Position numbers and translations under genes: made by a program. Below, one piece after another: positions 28,686 to 38,107 of a DNA stretch of 64,000 nucleotides. The stretch is from assembly GCA_024687845.1 (NCBI GenBank), contig JAILEL010000295.1, forward strand, positions 1 to 64,000, in the 5' to 3' direction. Each line of letters starts with the position of its first letter. The first letter of the stretch is position 1. The notes under the pieces were generated by a model. That model was not told where the DNA came from and searched no databases. It saw only the letters and a list, made by a program, of their open reading frames with translations. Origin of the DNA: Eubacterium sp. (lineage in GTDB: Bacteria > Bacillota_A > Clostridia > Lachnospirales > Lachnospiraceae).

Positions 28686-29630
28686 TTATGTGAATGATAT
28701 TAAAACAATTTCCGGAAGATTATTTACTCGAATCTTTATAGAGTGTTGTCCCAATCCACCAGTAACTATCATTTTTGTAGAATCATTTTTTTTATCTCTA
28801 TTTTGTAAATCTATATAACCATTACTGTTTTTATGATTATACTCACCATAAGTATAATCCGGAAATAGCCTTAGCCTTGGCGAAATCACCCCTCCTATAA
28901 AAGGTATTCTTATTAATCCGCCATGAAAATGTCCTGACAAAACAAGATCAGCACCCCACCGGCTATAGCCTTCAATAAAATCAGGTGCATGTCCAAGAAG
29001 AATTGAATATTCTTCTTGATTTTTACAGCCTAAGGATTCATTAATAAATGCTCCTGAGATTTTTGGAAAGGATATTCTGCTATAATATTCCAGTGGAATA
29101 TCAAGTCCGTATACAGATACATTATCTATACCTATATCTTTAAGTTCATATTTTTCATTTATCAGTAATTTGATTTTAGGATTCAATTCATTATTAAATC
29201 TATCCCACAAATTCATCATACTATCATTTCTATGTTCATATACCTTTTTTTCATGATTTCCAAAAGCATATAAAACAGGAAATTCATCTGCAAGTGGATT
29301 TATAAGGCTTAACATAGGAAATATGTTTTCATTCACAGAATGACCATTTATCATATCCCCGCCTACAAGAATTAAGTCAGGATGCAGATTTCTGATCTCA
29401 CTTTGAATAACAGGATTAATCTTTCCATTTTCCGCTTCATGGTAATCCGAAATAAATACAAGCTTCTTACCTCTCAGGTTTTCAGGATAGCCTGTAGAAA
29501 TATCATATTTTGCGATTTGCAGACTGTTAATCTCTCTGGAACTTTCCCATAATATAAGTGCCGCTAATCCCGAAGCAAATGAAACAGTATTTAATAAAAT
29601 TTTAAGAGCCTTTTTATGTTGTGACCTCAA
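28686..29630 (-). CDS. Membrane-associated metallophosphoesterase
   Basis: A 314-residue calcineurin-like phosphoesterase of the YkuE/YaeI type with one N-terminal membrane helix. Metal-binding motifs are visible as FISDYHEAENGK, GGDMINGH, AFGNHE, LGHAPDF and SGHFHGG, but the first, normally D-x-H, reads D-Y-H as expected. I chose a TTG start at 29630, because GGAGG lies nine bases before it inside the end of scpB; longer starts would overlap most of the scpB tail. The 17-base overlap with scpB suggests coupling. The substrate is unknown; relatives act on UDP-diacylglucosamine or cyclic phosphates. Confidence 0.85.
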   Translation of the reverse strand: MRSQHKKALKILLNTVSFASGLAALILWESSREINSLQIAKYDISTGYPENLRGKKLVFISDYHEAENGKINPVIQSEIRNLHPDLILVGGDMINGHSVNENIFPMLSLINPLADEFPVLYAFGNHEKKVYEHRNDSMMNLWDRFNNELNPKIKLLINEKYELKDIGIDNVSVYGLDIPLEYYSRISFPKISGAFINESLGCKNQEEYSILLGHAPDFIEGYSRWGADLVLSGHFHGGLIRIPFIGGVISPRLRLFPDYTYGEYNHKNSNGYIDLQNRDKKNDSTKMIVTGGLGQHSIKIRVNNLPEIVLISFT

Positions 29631-30198
29631 TTCCTGCTTCCTCCTGAGCCTGTCTCCTGAAATCTTCGATTTTATCTGGAGATATACTTGGAAGATCATC
29701 CATTGATGATATTCCAAAACTTCTAAGAAAATCATCGGTAGTACCGAAAAGAATAGGATGACCTGGAGCATCTAGTCTTCCAACTTCACAGATCAGATTA
29801 TATTCAACCAGACGGTTTACTGCATGACTGCAGGAAACGCCTCTTATTTTCTCTATTTCCATCCTTGTAACAGGCTGTTTATATGCAACTATTGACAGTG
29901 TTTCAAGAAGGACATCTGTAAGCACATGTTTTTTTGGCATATTTACGATTCTGGATAATATCTCATAATAATCATTTTTAGTACATAGCTGATATTTTCC
30001 ATCCAGAAAAAGAAGTCTGATTCCTCTGTCCTCTGACTCATATTCTTGCATCAGAGCATCAAGAGCTTCTTTAAATTCTTTTTTATTTACCGGCTCTTCT
30101 TCTGTCCCCAGAGCCTTAAGCAAAACATCTTCTTCAACTGCAGATCCCAGCGCAAAGAGTACGGCTTCAATAGCAGCTTTTATGTTTATATTAGACAT
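29614..30198 (-). CDS. scpB: Segregation and condensation protein B
   Basis: Kleisin-associated winged-helix protein of the SMC-ScpAB condensin. The 194-residue product starts MSNINIKAAIEAVLFALG and has LLETLSIVAYKQPVTRMEIE and RGVSCSHAVNRLVEYNLI, typical of the second winged helix. It lies 14 bases downstream of scpA. The smc gene is in this window at 10836-14393 but in a different transcription unit. Confidence 0.96.
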   Translation of the reverse strand: MSNINIKAAIEAVLFALGSAVEEDVLLKALGTEEEPVNKKEFKEALDALMQEYESEDRGIRLLFLDGKYQLCTKNDYYEILSRIVNMPKKHVLTDVLLETLSIVAYKQPVTRMEIEKIRGVSCSHAVNRLVEYNLICEVGRLDAPGHPILFGTTDDFLRSFGISSMDDLPSISPDKIEDFRRQAQEEAGIEVTT

Positions 30199-30212
30199 AC
30201 ATTTTTACCTGT

Positions 30213-30959
30213 TTATTCCAACGAATCTATCATAATATCTCCAAACATTTCGTCCTGACGTATGATGATTACGCCTGTTTTCATTAATTCGAGGATTGCA
30301 AGAAAGGAAACAATCATATTAAGCTTTCCTCTTCTTGTTCCAAGAAGAGTTCTGAAATTGATGCTTTTCAAACCTTTTATTTCTGAACGTATTTCAACCA
30401 TACGGTCTTCAAGCTTTATTTCATCTCTTGTTATTGTACCAAATTTGCTTCTGACAGGATCAACTCTATCAATCTCTCTTCTAAGAAGAGTCTGAAATAT
30501 CTCATTAAGCTTCTGCATGGTGACTCCATCCATCAGTTCATCGAGATTTACTTCCTGTTTAACTTCTTTTACTTCTTTCGGAATTGATGGTTCCTTGTAA
30601 TATGAATTACCCGCATCAATAGACATATCCTTGAGCTCTGCTGAAGCATATTTGTACATTTTATATTCCAGCAAGCTTTTAACAAGTTCTGCTCTGGGAT
30701 CCTCCTCTTCTTCCTCAGGATCTTCTTCTTTTGGTAGAAGCATTTTGGACTTAATAGAAATCAGAGTTGCTGCCATAACAAGAAACTCACTCATTACGTC
30801 CATATTTTCTTCTTCCATTTGATCCAGATATGCAAGATACTGTCTTGTTATTTCAACTATAGGAATATCAAAAATATTGAATTTATTTCTATCTATCAGA
30901 TGTAGAAGCAGATCTAATGGTCCTTCGAAGTTATCAATTTTTACATCGATTTTTTCCAT
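30213..30959 (-). CDS. scpA: Segregation and condensation protein A (kleisin)
   Basis: Kleisin that bridges the SMC heads. The 248-residue protein starts with the family motif NFEGPLDLLLHLI and has the central acidic PKEEDPEEEEEDPR patch and a C-terminal winged helix (MIVSFLAILELMKTGVI). A GGAG site lies before the ATG. The ATG overlaps the gpsA stop by one base (TAATG). Confidence 0.96.
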   Translation of the reverse strand: MEKIDVKIDNFEGPLDLLLHLIDRNKFNIFDIPIVEITRQYLAYLDQMEEENMDVMSEFLVMAATLISIKSKMLLPKEEDPEEEEEDPRAELVKSLLEYKMYKYASAELKDMSIDAGNSYYKEPSIPKEVKEVKQEVNLDELMDGVTMQKLNEIFQTLLRREIDRVDPVRSKFGTITRDEIKLEDRMVEIRSEIKGLKSINFRTLLGTRRGKLNMIVSFLAILELMKTGVIIIRQDEMFGDIMIDSLE

Positions 30960-31969
30960 TATTCACTCCATGAAAGTGATGTAACTTCTTTTTTTCTATC
31001 TCTGGTCAGAAGCTCATGAAGTGCTTCTTTAGCAGAATAATCTTCAAAAAGAACCTTATTTACACTTTCAACTATAGGCATTTCAATATCATATTTATTA
31101 GCAAGCTTAAGTGCAGCCTTGGCAGAATAAACTCCCTCAACTACCATCTTAACTTCATCCATTGCCTCATGGTAGGTTTTTCCTTGTCCTATAAGAAATC
31201 CAGCTTTTCTATTACGGCTGTGAACAGACGCACAGGTAACAATGAGATCACCAATGCCTGAGAGACCTCCAAAGGTTTCTGCCTTTCCGCCCATCGCCAT
31301 TCCAAGTGCTGTAATCTCGTAAATACCTCTCGTAATTAGAGCAGCTTTTGTATTATCACCACATTCAAGGCCATCAGCAATACCTGCAGCCAGAGCGATA
31401 ACATTTTTTAATGCTCCGCCCAGTTCTATTCCAGTCATATCTGGACTGATATAAACTCTGAAGAAATCAGCCATAAAAGTATCCTGAACCTTTTTAGCAA
31501 GTCCTTTCTCATTAGCACCAACTACAACTGTAGTCGGCATGGATTTCCCAACCTCTTCAGCATGACTCGGGCCAGATAAAACAGCTACCCTCGCCTGTGG
31601 AATCTCCTCGTTTATAACCTGAGAAAGCAGTTTCAGACTACTATCTTCAATTCCCTTTGCCACATTTACAATTATAGTACCTTCTTTAATATAAGGAGAT
31701 ACACTTTTTGCTGTACTTCTGACAAATGGGGATGGAACAGCCATTACAACAAGTTCCTTATCTCTAAGAGCTTGTTCCATATCCGTTGTATATTCAATAT
31801 CTCCCGGCAGAATAACGCCTGGAAGCTTAGTTTTATGCTGCGAATACTCTTTCAGCATAGAAATCTCTTCTGCATCAATAGACCATACAGAAAGTTCATG
31901 TCCATTAAGTTTTAGTAATCTTGTAAGAGCTATTCCCCAGCTACCTGCACCTAAAACACATATATTCAC
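30959..31969 (-). CDS. gpsA: Glycerol-3-phosphate dehydrogenase [NAD(P)+]
   Basis: Reduces dihydroxyacetone phosphate to sn-glycerol-3-phosphate, which is acylated by PlsY (next gene upstream). The 336-residue protein has the dinucleotide loop LGAGSWGIAL and SGPSHAEEV. The catalytic Lys lies in ELGGALKNVIALAAG. It begins with GTG, directly after the plsY TAG, with AGGAGG eight bases before. The link of der, plsY, gpsA and scpAB suggests one transcript for membrane and chromosome functions. Confidence 0.97.
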   Translation of the reverse strand: MNICVLGAGSWGIALTRLLKLNGHELSVWSIDAEEISMLKEYSQHKTKLPGVILPGDIEYTTDMEQALRDKELVVMAVPSPFVRSTAKSVSPYIKEGTIIVNVAKGIEDSSLKLLSQVINEEIPQARVAVLSGPSHAEEVGKSMPTTVVVGANEKGLAKKVQDTFMADFFRVYISPDMTGIELGGALKNVIALAAGIADGLECGDNTKAALITRGIYEITALGMAMGGKAETFGGLSGIGDLIVTCASVHSRNRKAGFLIGQGKTYHEAMDEVKMVVEGVYSAKAALKLANKYDIEMPIVESVNKVLFEDYSAKEALHELLTRDRKKEVTSLSWSE

Positions 31970-32647
31970 CTAAATATCCTCCTGTTTTTTAAAACGGAAT
32001 TTGTTTTCTTCATGATTTTTAAGTCTGATAATATTGGCTTTATGCTTATAGATTGCAATTCCTGCGAAAGCTGCAACAATAAAAGCACTTTCAATAAATG
32101 CATTTCTTGATGATGGAATCGACACATCATAGCAAAGCATATGATTCATTCCAAATATGATAAAAGCAATTACTATCTCAACCATAAGAGAGATTGAACC
32201 AACAGACATATATTTAGTAATGGCAATTGTCAGTACAAAAACAGCAAGAAGAATAACAATCATAAGAGGCTGCAGAAGCCCTACCATTGTACCACCTATA
32301 GTTGCGATTCCCTTACCACCTTTAAAACCTAGATAAAATGGAAAAATATGGCCTAATACTGCGCCAAATCCAACATATAAGACGAAAAGCTGGTATGAAT
32401 CTGGAAATTTCCCAATAAATATAAATCTTGTAATAAGACATGGAATAAATGATTTACAGAAGTCTCCAAGAAATACAATAAGACCCGCTTTAAACCCAAG
32501 AACTCTAAGTGCATTTGTTGTACCTGAATTACCGCTTCCATGTTTTCTGATATCAGTACCTGAAAGTTTGCCGTATATAACACCGGTCTGGAGAAGTCCA
32601 CATCCATAGCCAATAACAAGGCAGAGGATTCTAATAAGTATCATCAT
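31970..32647 (-). CDS. plsY: Glycerol-3-phosphate acyltransferase PlsY
   Basis: Integral membrane enzyme that transfers acyl groups from acyl-phosphate (made by PlsX) to glycerol-3-phosphate. The 225-residue protein has about six membrane segments and the conserved loops [15 protein letters not shown], the [15 protein letters not shown] phosphate-binding loop, and the C-terminal charged tail after [10 protein letters not shown]. It overlaps the der stop by four bases (ATGA). Confidence 0.96.
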   Translation of the reverse strand: MMILIRILCLVIGYGCGLLQTGVIYGKLSGTDIRKHGSGNSGTTNALRVLGFKAGLIVFLGDFCKSFIPCLITRFIFIGKFPDSYQLFVLYVGFGAVLGHIFPFYLGFKGGKGIATIGGTMVGLLQPLMIVILLAVFVLTIAITKYMSVGSISLMVEIVIAFIIFGMNHMLCYDVSIPSSRNAFIESAFIVAAFAGIAIYKHKANIIRLKNHEENKFRFKKQEDI

Positions 32648-33972
32648 CTTTCCTTCTCTTTCCTTTCTCTGATAATTATTTTAATAGGCGTTCCTTTAAA
32701 AAGAAAAGCCTGACGTAATCTGTTTTCAATATATCTGATATAGGAGAAATGAGCCAGCTGCTTACTATTTACAAATAACACAAATGTAGGCGGTTTAACC
32801 GATACCTGTGTAATATAAAACAGTTTAAGTCTTTTTCCTTTATCATTTGGAGGTTCATTTTCACTCACAGCCTCTGTTAGTATCTCATTAAGAATTCCCG
32901 TCTGAATTCTGAGACATGCATTCTGTTCAACTACATCAATCAGATCAAAAAGTTTATTCAGTCTCTGACCAGTAAGAGCAGAAACAAATAGCATTTCAGC
33001 GTATGGCATATAAGCCAGCTTGGTACGAATCTCCTTCTGCATTCTGTTCATTGTATTGGTATCCTTTTCGATAAGATCCCATTTATTTACAACTATGATC
33101 ATACCTTTACCGCGCTCATGTGCAATTCCGGCAATCTTAGTATCCTGATCAGTTACACCCTCTTCAGCATCTATAAGAAGAACAGCTATATCACATCTCT
33201 CAACAGCAGCAACCGTTCTAATAATACTGAATCTTTCAATCTCATCCTTGATCTTACTTTTTCTTCGAAGTCCGGCAGTATCTATAAAAATATATTCACG
33301 GCCATTTCTTTTAATTCTTGTATCTATAGCATCTCTGGTAGTTCCGGCAATATCAGATACTATCAGACGATCCTCCCCAAGAAGTTTATTGATCATTGAA
33401 GATTTACCTGTATTAGGTTTTCCAATTACAGCTATTTTAGGTATATCTTCATCTTCCTCATATTCATCCTGATCTCCAAATTCAGCAACAACCTTTTCAA
33501 GCATGTCTCCTACACCAAGCTTACTTGAAGCAGATATAGGACTAGGTTCGCCAATTCCAAGATTATAGAATTCATAAACATAAGGCTCATATTTTTCAAA
33601 ATTGTCTACTTTATTCACGCAAAGAACAACAGGCTTTTTGGACTTTCTGAGCATATCAGCAACTTGAATATCGGACGCAGTAACGCCTGCTCTTACATCA
33701 GTCACAAATATAATAACATCAGCAGTTTCAATCGCAATTTCAGCCTGTTCCTTCATAGAACGCATTATAATATCTTCTGATTCAGTATCAATACCACCAG
33801 TGTCAATAATAGTAAACTTGTAATTAAGCCATTCAACATCAGCATAGATCCTATCCCTTGTAACACCGGGATAGTCCTGAACAATTGCAAGTCTTTCACC
33901 AGCCAGCATATTAAATAAAGTTGATTTACCAACATTAGGTCTGCCCACAATGGCAACCATTTTTTTAGCCAT
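32644..33972 (-). CDS. der: Ribosome biogenesis GTPase Der (EngA)
   Basis: Tandem-G-domain GTPase needed for 50S subunit maturation. The 442-residue protein has G1 motifs GRPNVGKST and GKPNTGKSS, two G3 (DTGG and DTAG), two G4 (NKVD and NKWD), and a KH-like C-terminal domain ([21 protein letters not shown]). The ATG at 33972 has GGGTG in front; three extra upstream codons are possible. It heads the long unit down to the PNP gene. Confidence 0.97.
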   Translation of the reverse strand: MAKKMVAIVGRPNVGKSTLFNMLAGERLAIVQDYPGVTRDRIYADVEWLNYKFTIIDTGGIDTESEDIIMRSMKEQAEIAIETADVIIFVTDVRAGVTASDIQVADMLRKSKKPVVLCVNKVDNFEKYEPYVYEFYNLGIGEPSPISASSKLGVGDMLEKVVAEFGDQDEYEEDEDIPKIAVIGKPNTGKSSMINKLLGEDRLIVSDIAGTTRDAIDTRIKRNGREYIFIDTAGLRRKSKIKDEIERFSIIRTVAAVERCDIAVLLIDAEEGVTDQDTKIAGIAHERGKGMIIVVNKWDLIEKDTNTMNRMQKEIRTKLAYMPYAEMLFVSALTGQRLNKLFDLIDVVEQNACLRIQTGILNEILTEAVSENEPPNDKGKRLKLFYITQVSVKPPTFVLFVNSKQLAHFSYIRYIENRLRQAFLFKGTPIKIIIRERKEKER

Positions 33973-34110
33973 AATAATCACCCAAATCTTTATATTATAA
34001 AAAATGTTACTATAATGCTTTATGAATCATCAAAATATTACCCGCAACTAAATCATTCTACATTATATAAAAATAAATGTAAAGTTAAAAGTTTCCTGCC
34101 AAATACAAGC

Positions 34111-34151
34111 AAAGGACAAGCCCGGCAGATTAAATACCAGGTCTGTCCTTT
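34111..34151 (-). terminator. Probable terminator after yraN
   Basis: Fifteen-base arms (34111-34125 and 34137-34151) form a stem with one mismatch and two G-U pairs in the minus-strand RNA; the same positions would be mismatches in a plus transcript. The U-run on the minus strand is weak, so termination may be partial. Confidence 0.5.
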
Positions 34152-34159
34152 TGTTTTTG

Positions 34160-34504
34160 CTAAAATGCGTTTTCTATATGTGTGATCTTATCGCCAAGAA
34201 TTCCTATAACATCGAATCTTATTGCTGTTTTTTCAATATCTAAATCCTTCTCTCTAAGAAAATAGAGAGCTGCATTCTTTATTCTTTGTTGTTTTCTATA
34301 ATCAACAGCTTCAAGAGGGTCCCCTGCCTTGACATCTTTACGATATTTTACCTCAATGAAAACAAGCTCTTTACTATCCTGTGCAATAATATCTATCTCA
34401 GAATATCTGGTACGATAATTCACATATAAAATTACATAGCCAGATAATTTTAAATACTCTGAAACCTTATCCTCCCATATTTTACCCAGCTTTCGCTTAT
34501 TCAT
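34160..34504 (-). CDS. YraN family (UPF0102) nuclease-fold protein
   Basis: A 114-residue UPF0102 protein with the restriction-endonuclease-like fold. The core runs MNKRKLGKIWEDKVSEYL, then YRTRYSEIDIIA and VFIEVKYRK, giving the E-ID-EVK catalytic pattern. I used the ATG at 34504 because family members begin here. The frame is open further up to a TTG at 34645 inside rnhB, and a strong AAGGAG (34599-34604) lies in that extension without a normal start codon. The true N-terminus is therefore uncertain. Function is unknown; a role in DNA repair or uptake is inferred only from the fold. Confidence 0.8.
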   Translation of the reverse strand: MNKRKLGKIWEDKVSEYLKLSGYVILYVNYRTRYSEIDIIAQDSKELVFIEVKYRKDVKAGDPLEAVDYRKQQRIKNAALYFLREKDLDIEKTAIRFDVIGILGDKITHIENAF

Positions 34505-34602
34505 CCGGGCTTTGAACAGTTCATCTTTATTTATTTTATTCTGAGATTTCTGATTATGTTGATCATTTTTTAGATTCTTTACATTCCGGATAATATCACT
34601 CC

Positions 34603-35397
34603 TTAAACAAAGCTTGTTATAAAGCTTCTTCTGTGAATCTCGCAAGGACCAATAGTCTTTATTGCTTCTATATGCTTTGCCGAACCGTACCCTTTATTGC
34701 TGTCGAATCCATATTCCGGATATTTAATAGCATATTCTTCCATAAGACGGTCTCTTGTTACTTTTGCAATAATACTTGCTGCCGCAATGGATACTGACAA
34801 AGTATCACCCTTTACAATAGGAACCTGTTTCAAATCAAGTCCCGGTATTTTAAATGCATCTACAAGCACCATATCAGCAGATGTACTAAGTCCAAGAACT
34901 GCATCTCTCATAGCCGCCATATCACAAACTGCTATTCCTTGATCATCTATCTCTTTTTCACTTCTCCTGCCAATACATACAGAGACTGCTTTTTCCATAA
35001 TTATATCAAAGAGCTCTTCACGTTTTTTCTCATTTACCTGTTTAGAATCATTGAGCCCAGGAATAATCAATCCTTCCGGTAGTATAACCGCCGCAGTGAC
35101 TATAGGTCCGGCAAGAGGTCCTCGGCCAACTTCATCCACTCCACATATATGATGATATTCATCTGAATATTTCTTTTCGAAATAAGTCATTTTGTTTATA
35201 CGTTCAAGTTCAGCTTTCAAAGCTGCAAGTTTTTTTTCAGCTTGTTTAATGATAGACTTAACTCCAGCCCTCTCATCAGAATCATACTTCTGAATAAAAG
35301 CATTTAAAAAAACCATTTCGGACTCATATTCCATGAGTCCGAAATGTGATACTTGTTTATATTCTTCTTTAATTTGCGTAATCGATATACTCGTCAT
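34603..35397 (-). CDS. rnhB: Ribonuclease HII
   Basis: Removes RNA primers and single ribonucleotides from DNA. The 264-residue protein carries an N-terminal extension of about 80 residues, as in Bacillus RnhB. The catalytic DEVGRGPLAGP motif (Asp-Glu) follows, then LNDSKQ, VDAFK (Asp) and AAASIIAKVTRDR. It follows the first lepB by 18 bases on the transcript, in the common rplS-lepB-rbgA-rnhB-yraN order. Confidence 0.96.
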   Translation of the reverse strand: MTSISITQIKEEYKQVSHFGLMEYESEMVFLNAFIQKYDSDERAGVKSIIKQAEKKLAALKAELERINKMTYFEKKYSDEYHHICGVDEVGRGPLAGPIVTAAVILPEGLIIPGLNDSKQVNEKKREELFDIIMEKAVSVCIGRRSEKEIDDQGIAVCDMAAMRDAVLGLSTSADMVLVDAFKIPGLDLKQVPIVKGDTLSVSIAAASIIAKVTRDRLMEEYAIKYPEYGFDSNKGYGSAKHIEAIKTIGPCEIHRRSFITSFV

Positions 35398-35415
35398 TAT
35401 GAATTACCTATATAA

Positions 35416-36297
35416 TCAGTCAAGTTTTCCCATATTCTTAAATGGTGTAAGTCTGAAAACAGCTCGACCAACAATATTATCTTTATCAATATTTCCAACA
35501 TCTGCCCATCGGCTGTCTCGGCTGTCATTTCTATTATCTCCGAGAACAAAATATTCGTCTTCACCAAGTGTTCTTGGTTCACTGGCTGTACCACTATCGA
35601 AAATAACTTCCTTACCATAGCTTTCAGCAAGTATCTTACCATCTATAAGAATCGAGCCGTCAGGAGCTATCTGAACAGTTTCTCCAGGAAGACCAATGAT
35701 TCTCTTAATATAATAAACATCCTCATCCTGATAAGGAAATACTATAATATCGAATCTTTTAGGATTTTTAAAATGATAAGTGAACTTATCAATCCATAGA
35801 TTATCACCATCCTGAAGAGTGTTTTCCATAGAATGTCCGTTTACTGTAGTTCTCTGTCCAACAAAAGTAATAATCAGATAACATATTAAGATAACAACGC
35901 CTATATAGATAACTAAACTAAACAATTCTTTAACTATATTAACTTCCTCTGGTTTTCTTTCTACCTTCTCTTTTTCAGATATAAGTATGGATTCATCAAA
36001 ATCAGAGTCCTTCTCATTATCTATATTTTCAGAATCGGATTCAGAAACATCATTTGAAACATTATTTGAAGCATCTTCTTTTTCTAAAGATACTGTGGTT
36101 TCCTCTTTTTCATCCTCATTCGTTTCTTTTTCAGATGAATCATTACCTTTATTCTTTTTCTTAGCAAGACGTTCAGCCTTCTTTTGTTCTTTCAGCTGAA
36201 GCTTCTCCTGTCTTTTTATTTCTTTTTCTTCTTCGTAAGACATTTCTTCAGCCCATTTATTAAAATCAGAGCGTTTTTCTTCCGAATCAAACGGCAT
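35416..36297 (-). CDS. lepB: Signal peptidase I with acidic N-terminal extension
   Basis: Type I signal peptidase that cleaves exported proteins. The catalytic Ser is in NGHSMENTL and the Lys in YYIKRIIGLPGE. The box E motif GDNRNDSRDSR is also present. One membrane helix is at residues 122-144. The 293-residue protein is longer than usual because of a cytoplasmic, highly charged extension of about 120 residues rich in Glu, Lys and Ser. This is one of two lepB genes that flank rbgA. A GAGGGG site precedes the ATG. Confidence 0.94.
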   Translation of the reverse strand: MPFDSEEKRSDFNKWAEEMSYEEEKEIKRQEKLQLKEQKKAERLAKKKNKGNDSSEKETNEDEKEETTVSLEKEDASNNVSNDVSESDSENIDNEKDSDFDESILISEKEKVERKPEEVNIVKELFSLVIYIGVVILICYLIITFVGQRTTVNGHSMENTLQDGDNLWIDKFTYHFKNPKRFDIIVFPYQDEDVYYIKRIIGLPGETVQIAPDGSILIDGKILAESYGKEVIFDSGTASEPRTLGEDEYFVLGDNRNDSRDSRWADVGNIDKDNIVGRAVFRLTPFKNMGKLD

Positions 36298-36381
36298 TTT
36301 TCCGTTACCCCTCTTTCATAGTTCTTTTAGTACACCTTATTGCCCATTAAAGGATATACCTTCATTGATTAGATAAAGCAA

Positions 36382-37233
36382 CTACTGTGGTTTTTCAAGT
36401 GATATCCTTCCAAGTCTTCCAGATCTGAAATCATCTAACAAAAGAAGTGCAGCTCTTTCTATATCAGGTTCGCCACCCTTTGACAGACATTTTCTTGCAA
36501 TAGCCATTTCAGAAAGAATGTCATGATTGTCACCAGACTCCTCTATCATATACCTATTCTTAATAGTATTGCAATAATTATATTTTAAATAATCTATCAG
36601 TATCAAAGTCAGCTCGTTCATATTAAGAATATTATCATTTACCGAACCAATCAGTGCAAGATTAACCCCTATAGTCTTATCTTCAAACTTAGGCCAGAGG
36701 ATTCCTGGAGTATCAAGAAGGTTAATGTCTTTGGATATTCTTATCCATTGATTACCTCTTGTAACACCAGGTTTATTACCTGTTTTAGCTGTAGCTTTAC
36801 CTACGTATGAATTAATAAATGTGGATTTGCCAACATTAGGAATCCCTGCAACCATTGCTTTTATAGGACGGTTAGCAATCCCTCGACGCTTGTCACGTTC
36901 AAGCTTTTCCTTGCATACCTCTCTGATAACGTTAGTACAGCTAAGCGTCTGCTTACGAACACGGCTATCCATTGTGACAACTCTGATTCCCTGTTCTTCG
37001 TAATACTTAGACCAAAGCTTCGTAGTCTCAGCATCAGCCAGATCAGCTTTATTAAATACAAATATTCTTTTTTTCTGTCCTATCAGATTATCTAAATCCG
37101 GATTCTTACTGCTCCTGGGGATTCTTGCATCAAGGATTTCAATAACTACATCACATAGTTTTATATCCTCCTGCATTTTTCTCCTGGCACTTGTCATATG
37201 TCCCGGATACCAGTTAATATCCAAATCAGCCAC
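36382..37233 (-). CDS. rbgA: Ribosome biogenesis GTPase RbgA (YlqF)
   Basis: Circularly permuted GTPase needed late in 50S assembly. The motif order is permuted as expected: G4 (NKAD) comes first, then G1 (GIPNVGKST) and G3 (DTPG). It opens with INWYPGHMTSARRKM. The 283-residue length is normal. The start codon is GTG with a weakly spaced site. It lies between the two lepB genes. Confidence 0.95.
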   Translation of the reverse strand: MADLDINWYPGHMTSARRKMQEDIKLCDVVIEILDARIPRSSKNPDLDNLIGQKKRIFVFNKADLADAETTKLWSKYYEEQGIRVVTMDSRVRKQTLSCTNVIREVCKEKLERDKRRGIANRPIKAMVAGIPNVGKSTFINSYVGKATAKTGNKPGVTRGNQWIRISKDINLLDTPGILWPKFEDKTIGVNLALIGSVNDNILNMNELTLILIDYLKYNYCNTIKNRYMIEESGDNHDILSEMAIARKCLSKGGEPDIERAALLLLDDFRSGRLGRISLEKPQ

Positions 37234-37269
37234 CGCCTAAATATATTATAAATTTAAATCAAACAAGCA

Positions 37270-37869
37270 TCAGTAATCAAGTTTTCCTCTGTTTTCTTTA
37301 GGAAATAACCTATATACAACTTTGCCTTTGATCTCAGACTTTTGAACATTTCCATAATTAACAAACCGGGAATCTTCACTGTTGCTTGTATTATCGCCAA
37401 TACAAAAATATTCTTCATCTTCAAGAGTTATTGTTTCACTCAGAACACCTGGCGTATTTATAAACGAAAACGGAAACTTTTCATTAGTTTGTTTTCCATT
37501 TATAACCAATCGCCCTGCAACAACAGATATACTGTCCCCTGGCAGTGCTACAACTCTTTTAATGTCATAATATTCGTTACTACCGATTTTCTTAATGGCA
37601 ACAACATCATTTCTCTTAATTCTGCCTACCTTATATACAAGCTTATTAAGAACAAGCTCATCACCATCGGAAATGCAATGTTCCATAGAAGGTCCTGTCA
37701 TAAACACTGTTTGTACACAGAACTGGACAGTTCCATAACCAAGAACACCTGCAGCAAATATTATTAATATAACATTAAAAAATCTTTTGATAAAAGAATT
37801 CTTTTTCTCATCATTTTTTTCTTTTTTCTGTAATTTGAAATCAGCTGATTTCCTGTATTTTCTTTTCAT
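37270..37869 (-). CDS. lepB: Signal peptidase I, second copy
   Basis: A 199-residue type I signal peptidase of normal size. The catalytic Ser is in TGPSMEHCI and the Lys in YDIKRVVALPGD; the GDNTSNSEDSR box is present. One membrane helix is at residues 32-54. I used the ATG at 37869, although its ribosome binding site is weak. The frame is open 117 bases further up but that part lies over a palindrome and promoter and looks non-coding. It differs clearly in sequence from the lepB at 35416-36297. Confidence 0.93.
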   Translation of the reverse strand: MKRKYRKSADFKLQKKEKNDEKKNSFIKRFFNVILIIFAAGVLGYGTVQFCVQTVFMTGPSMEHCISDGDELVLNKLVYKVGRIKRNDVVAIKKIGSNEYYDIKRVVALPGDSISVVAGRLVINGKQTNEKFPFSFINTPGVLSETITLEDEEYFCIGDNTSNSEDSRFVNYGNVQKSEIKGKVVYRLFPKENRGKLDY

Positions 37870-37884
37870 ATAGTATATTTTACC

Positions 37885-37914
37885 ATTAAAATATAAACTT
37901 GATGTGGGTGTCAA
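37885..37914 (-). promoter_or_regulatory. Putative promoter of the second lepB
   Basis: Minus strand TTGACA (6 of 6), 18 bases, TTTAAT (5 of 6). The -35 lies inside the palindrome at 37907-37931, and the -10 is just upstream of the ATG at 37869, giving a very short leader. That short leader is a reason for caution. Confidence 0.4.
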
Positions 37915-37931
37915 AAGTACCTTTTGACACC
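37907..37931. repeat. Perfect 25-base palindrome upstream of lepB
   Basis: Eleven-base arms GGTGTCAAAAG and CTTTTGACACC with a three-base centre. No U-run follows. It covers a TTGACA hexamer on both strands, so it may be an operator. It may instead be part of a dispersed intergenic repeat that continues to about 38030. Confidence 0.7.
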
Positions 37932-38070
37932 ATATGACATACGGATCGCTCCATTTCTTACGAAATTCTCGCAATCCTAGAAACATTCGGAAACCGCTAT
38001 TTTTCTAAGAAAAATGCTATTTCCTCATGTTTCAGCGTGTCATAAACTTAGATTTCATAAAAAAGAACAA

Positions 38071-38093
38071 ACCGGAGCTATGAAAGCTCCGGT
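38071..38093 (-). terminator. Rho-independent terminator of rplS
   Basis: Perfect 9-bp stem (ACCGGAGCT with AGCTCCGGT, 5-base loop) 15 bases after the rplS stop, followed on the minus strand by a T-rich tail. Confidence 0.88.
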
Positions 38094-38107
38094 CAGAATT
38101 CGCTAAA

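Noticed and set aside
29631..29771. Longer start of the metallophosphoesterase inside scpB
   Set aside because: It would overlap most of the scpB C-terminus in another frame; the TTG at 29630 has a correctly spaced GGAGG.
37870..37986. N-terminal extension of the second lepB by 39 codons
   Set aside because: It crosses the palindrome and promoter and has no signal peptidase similarity; the ATG at 37869 gives a normal-size enzyme.
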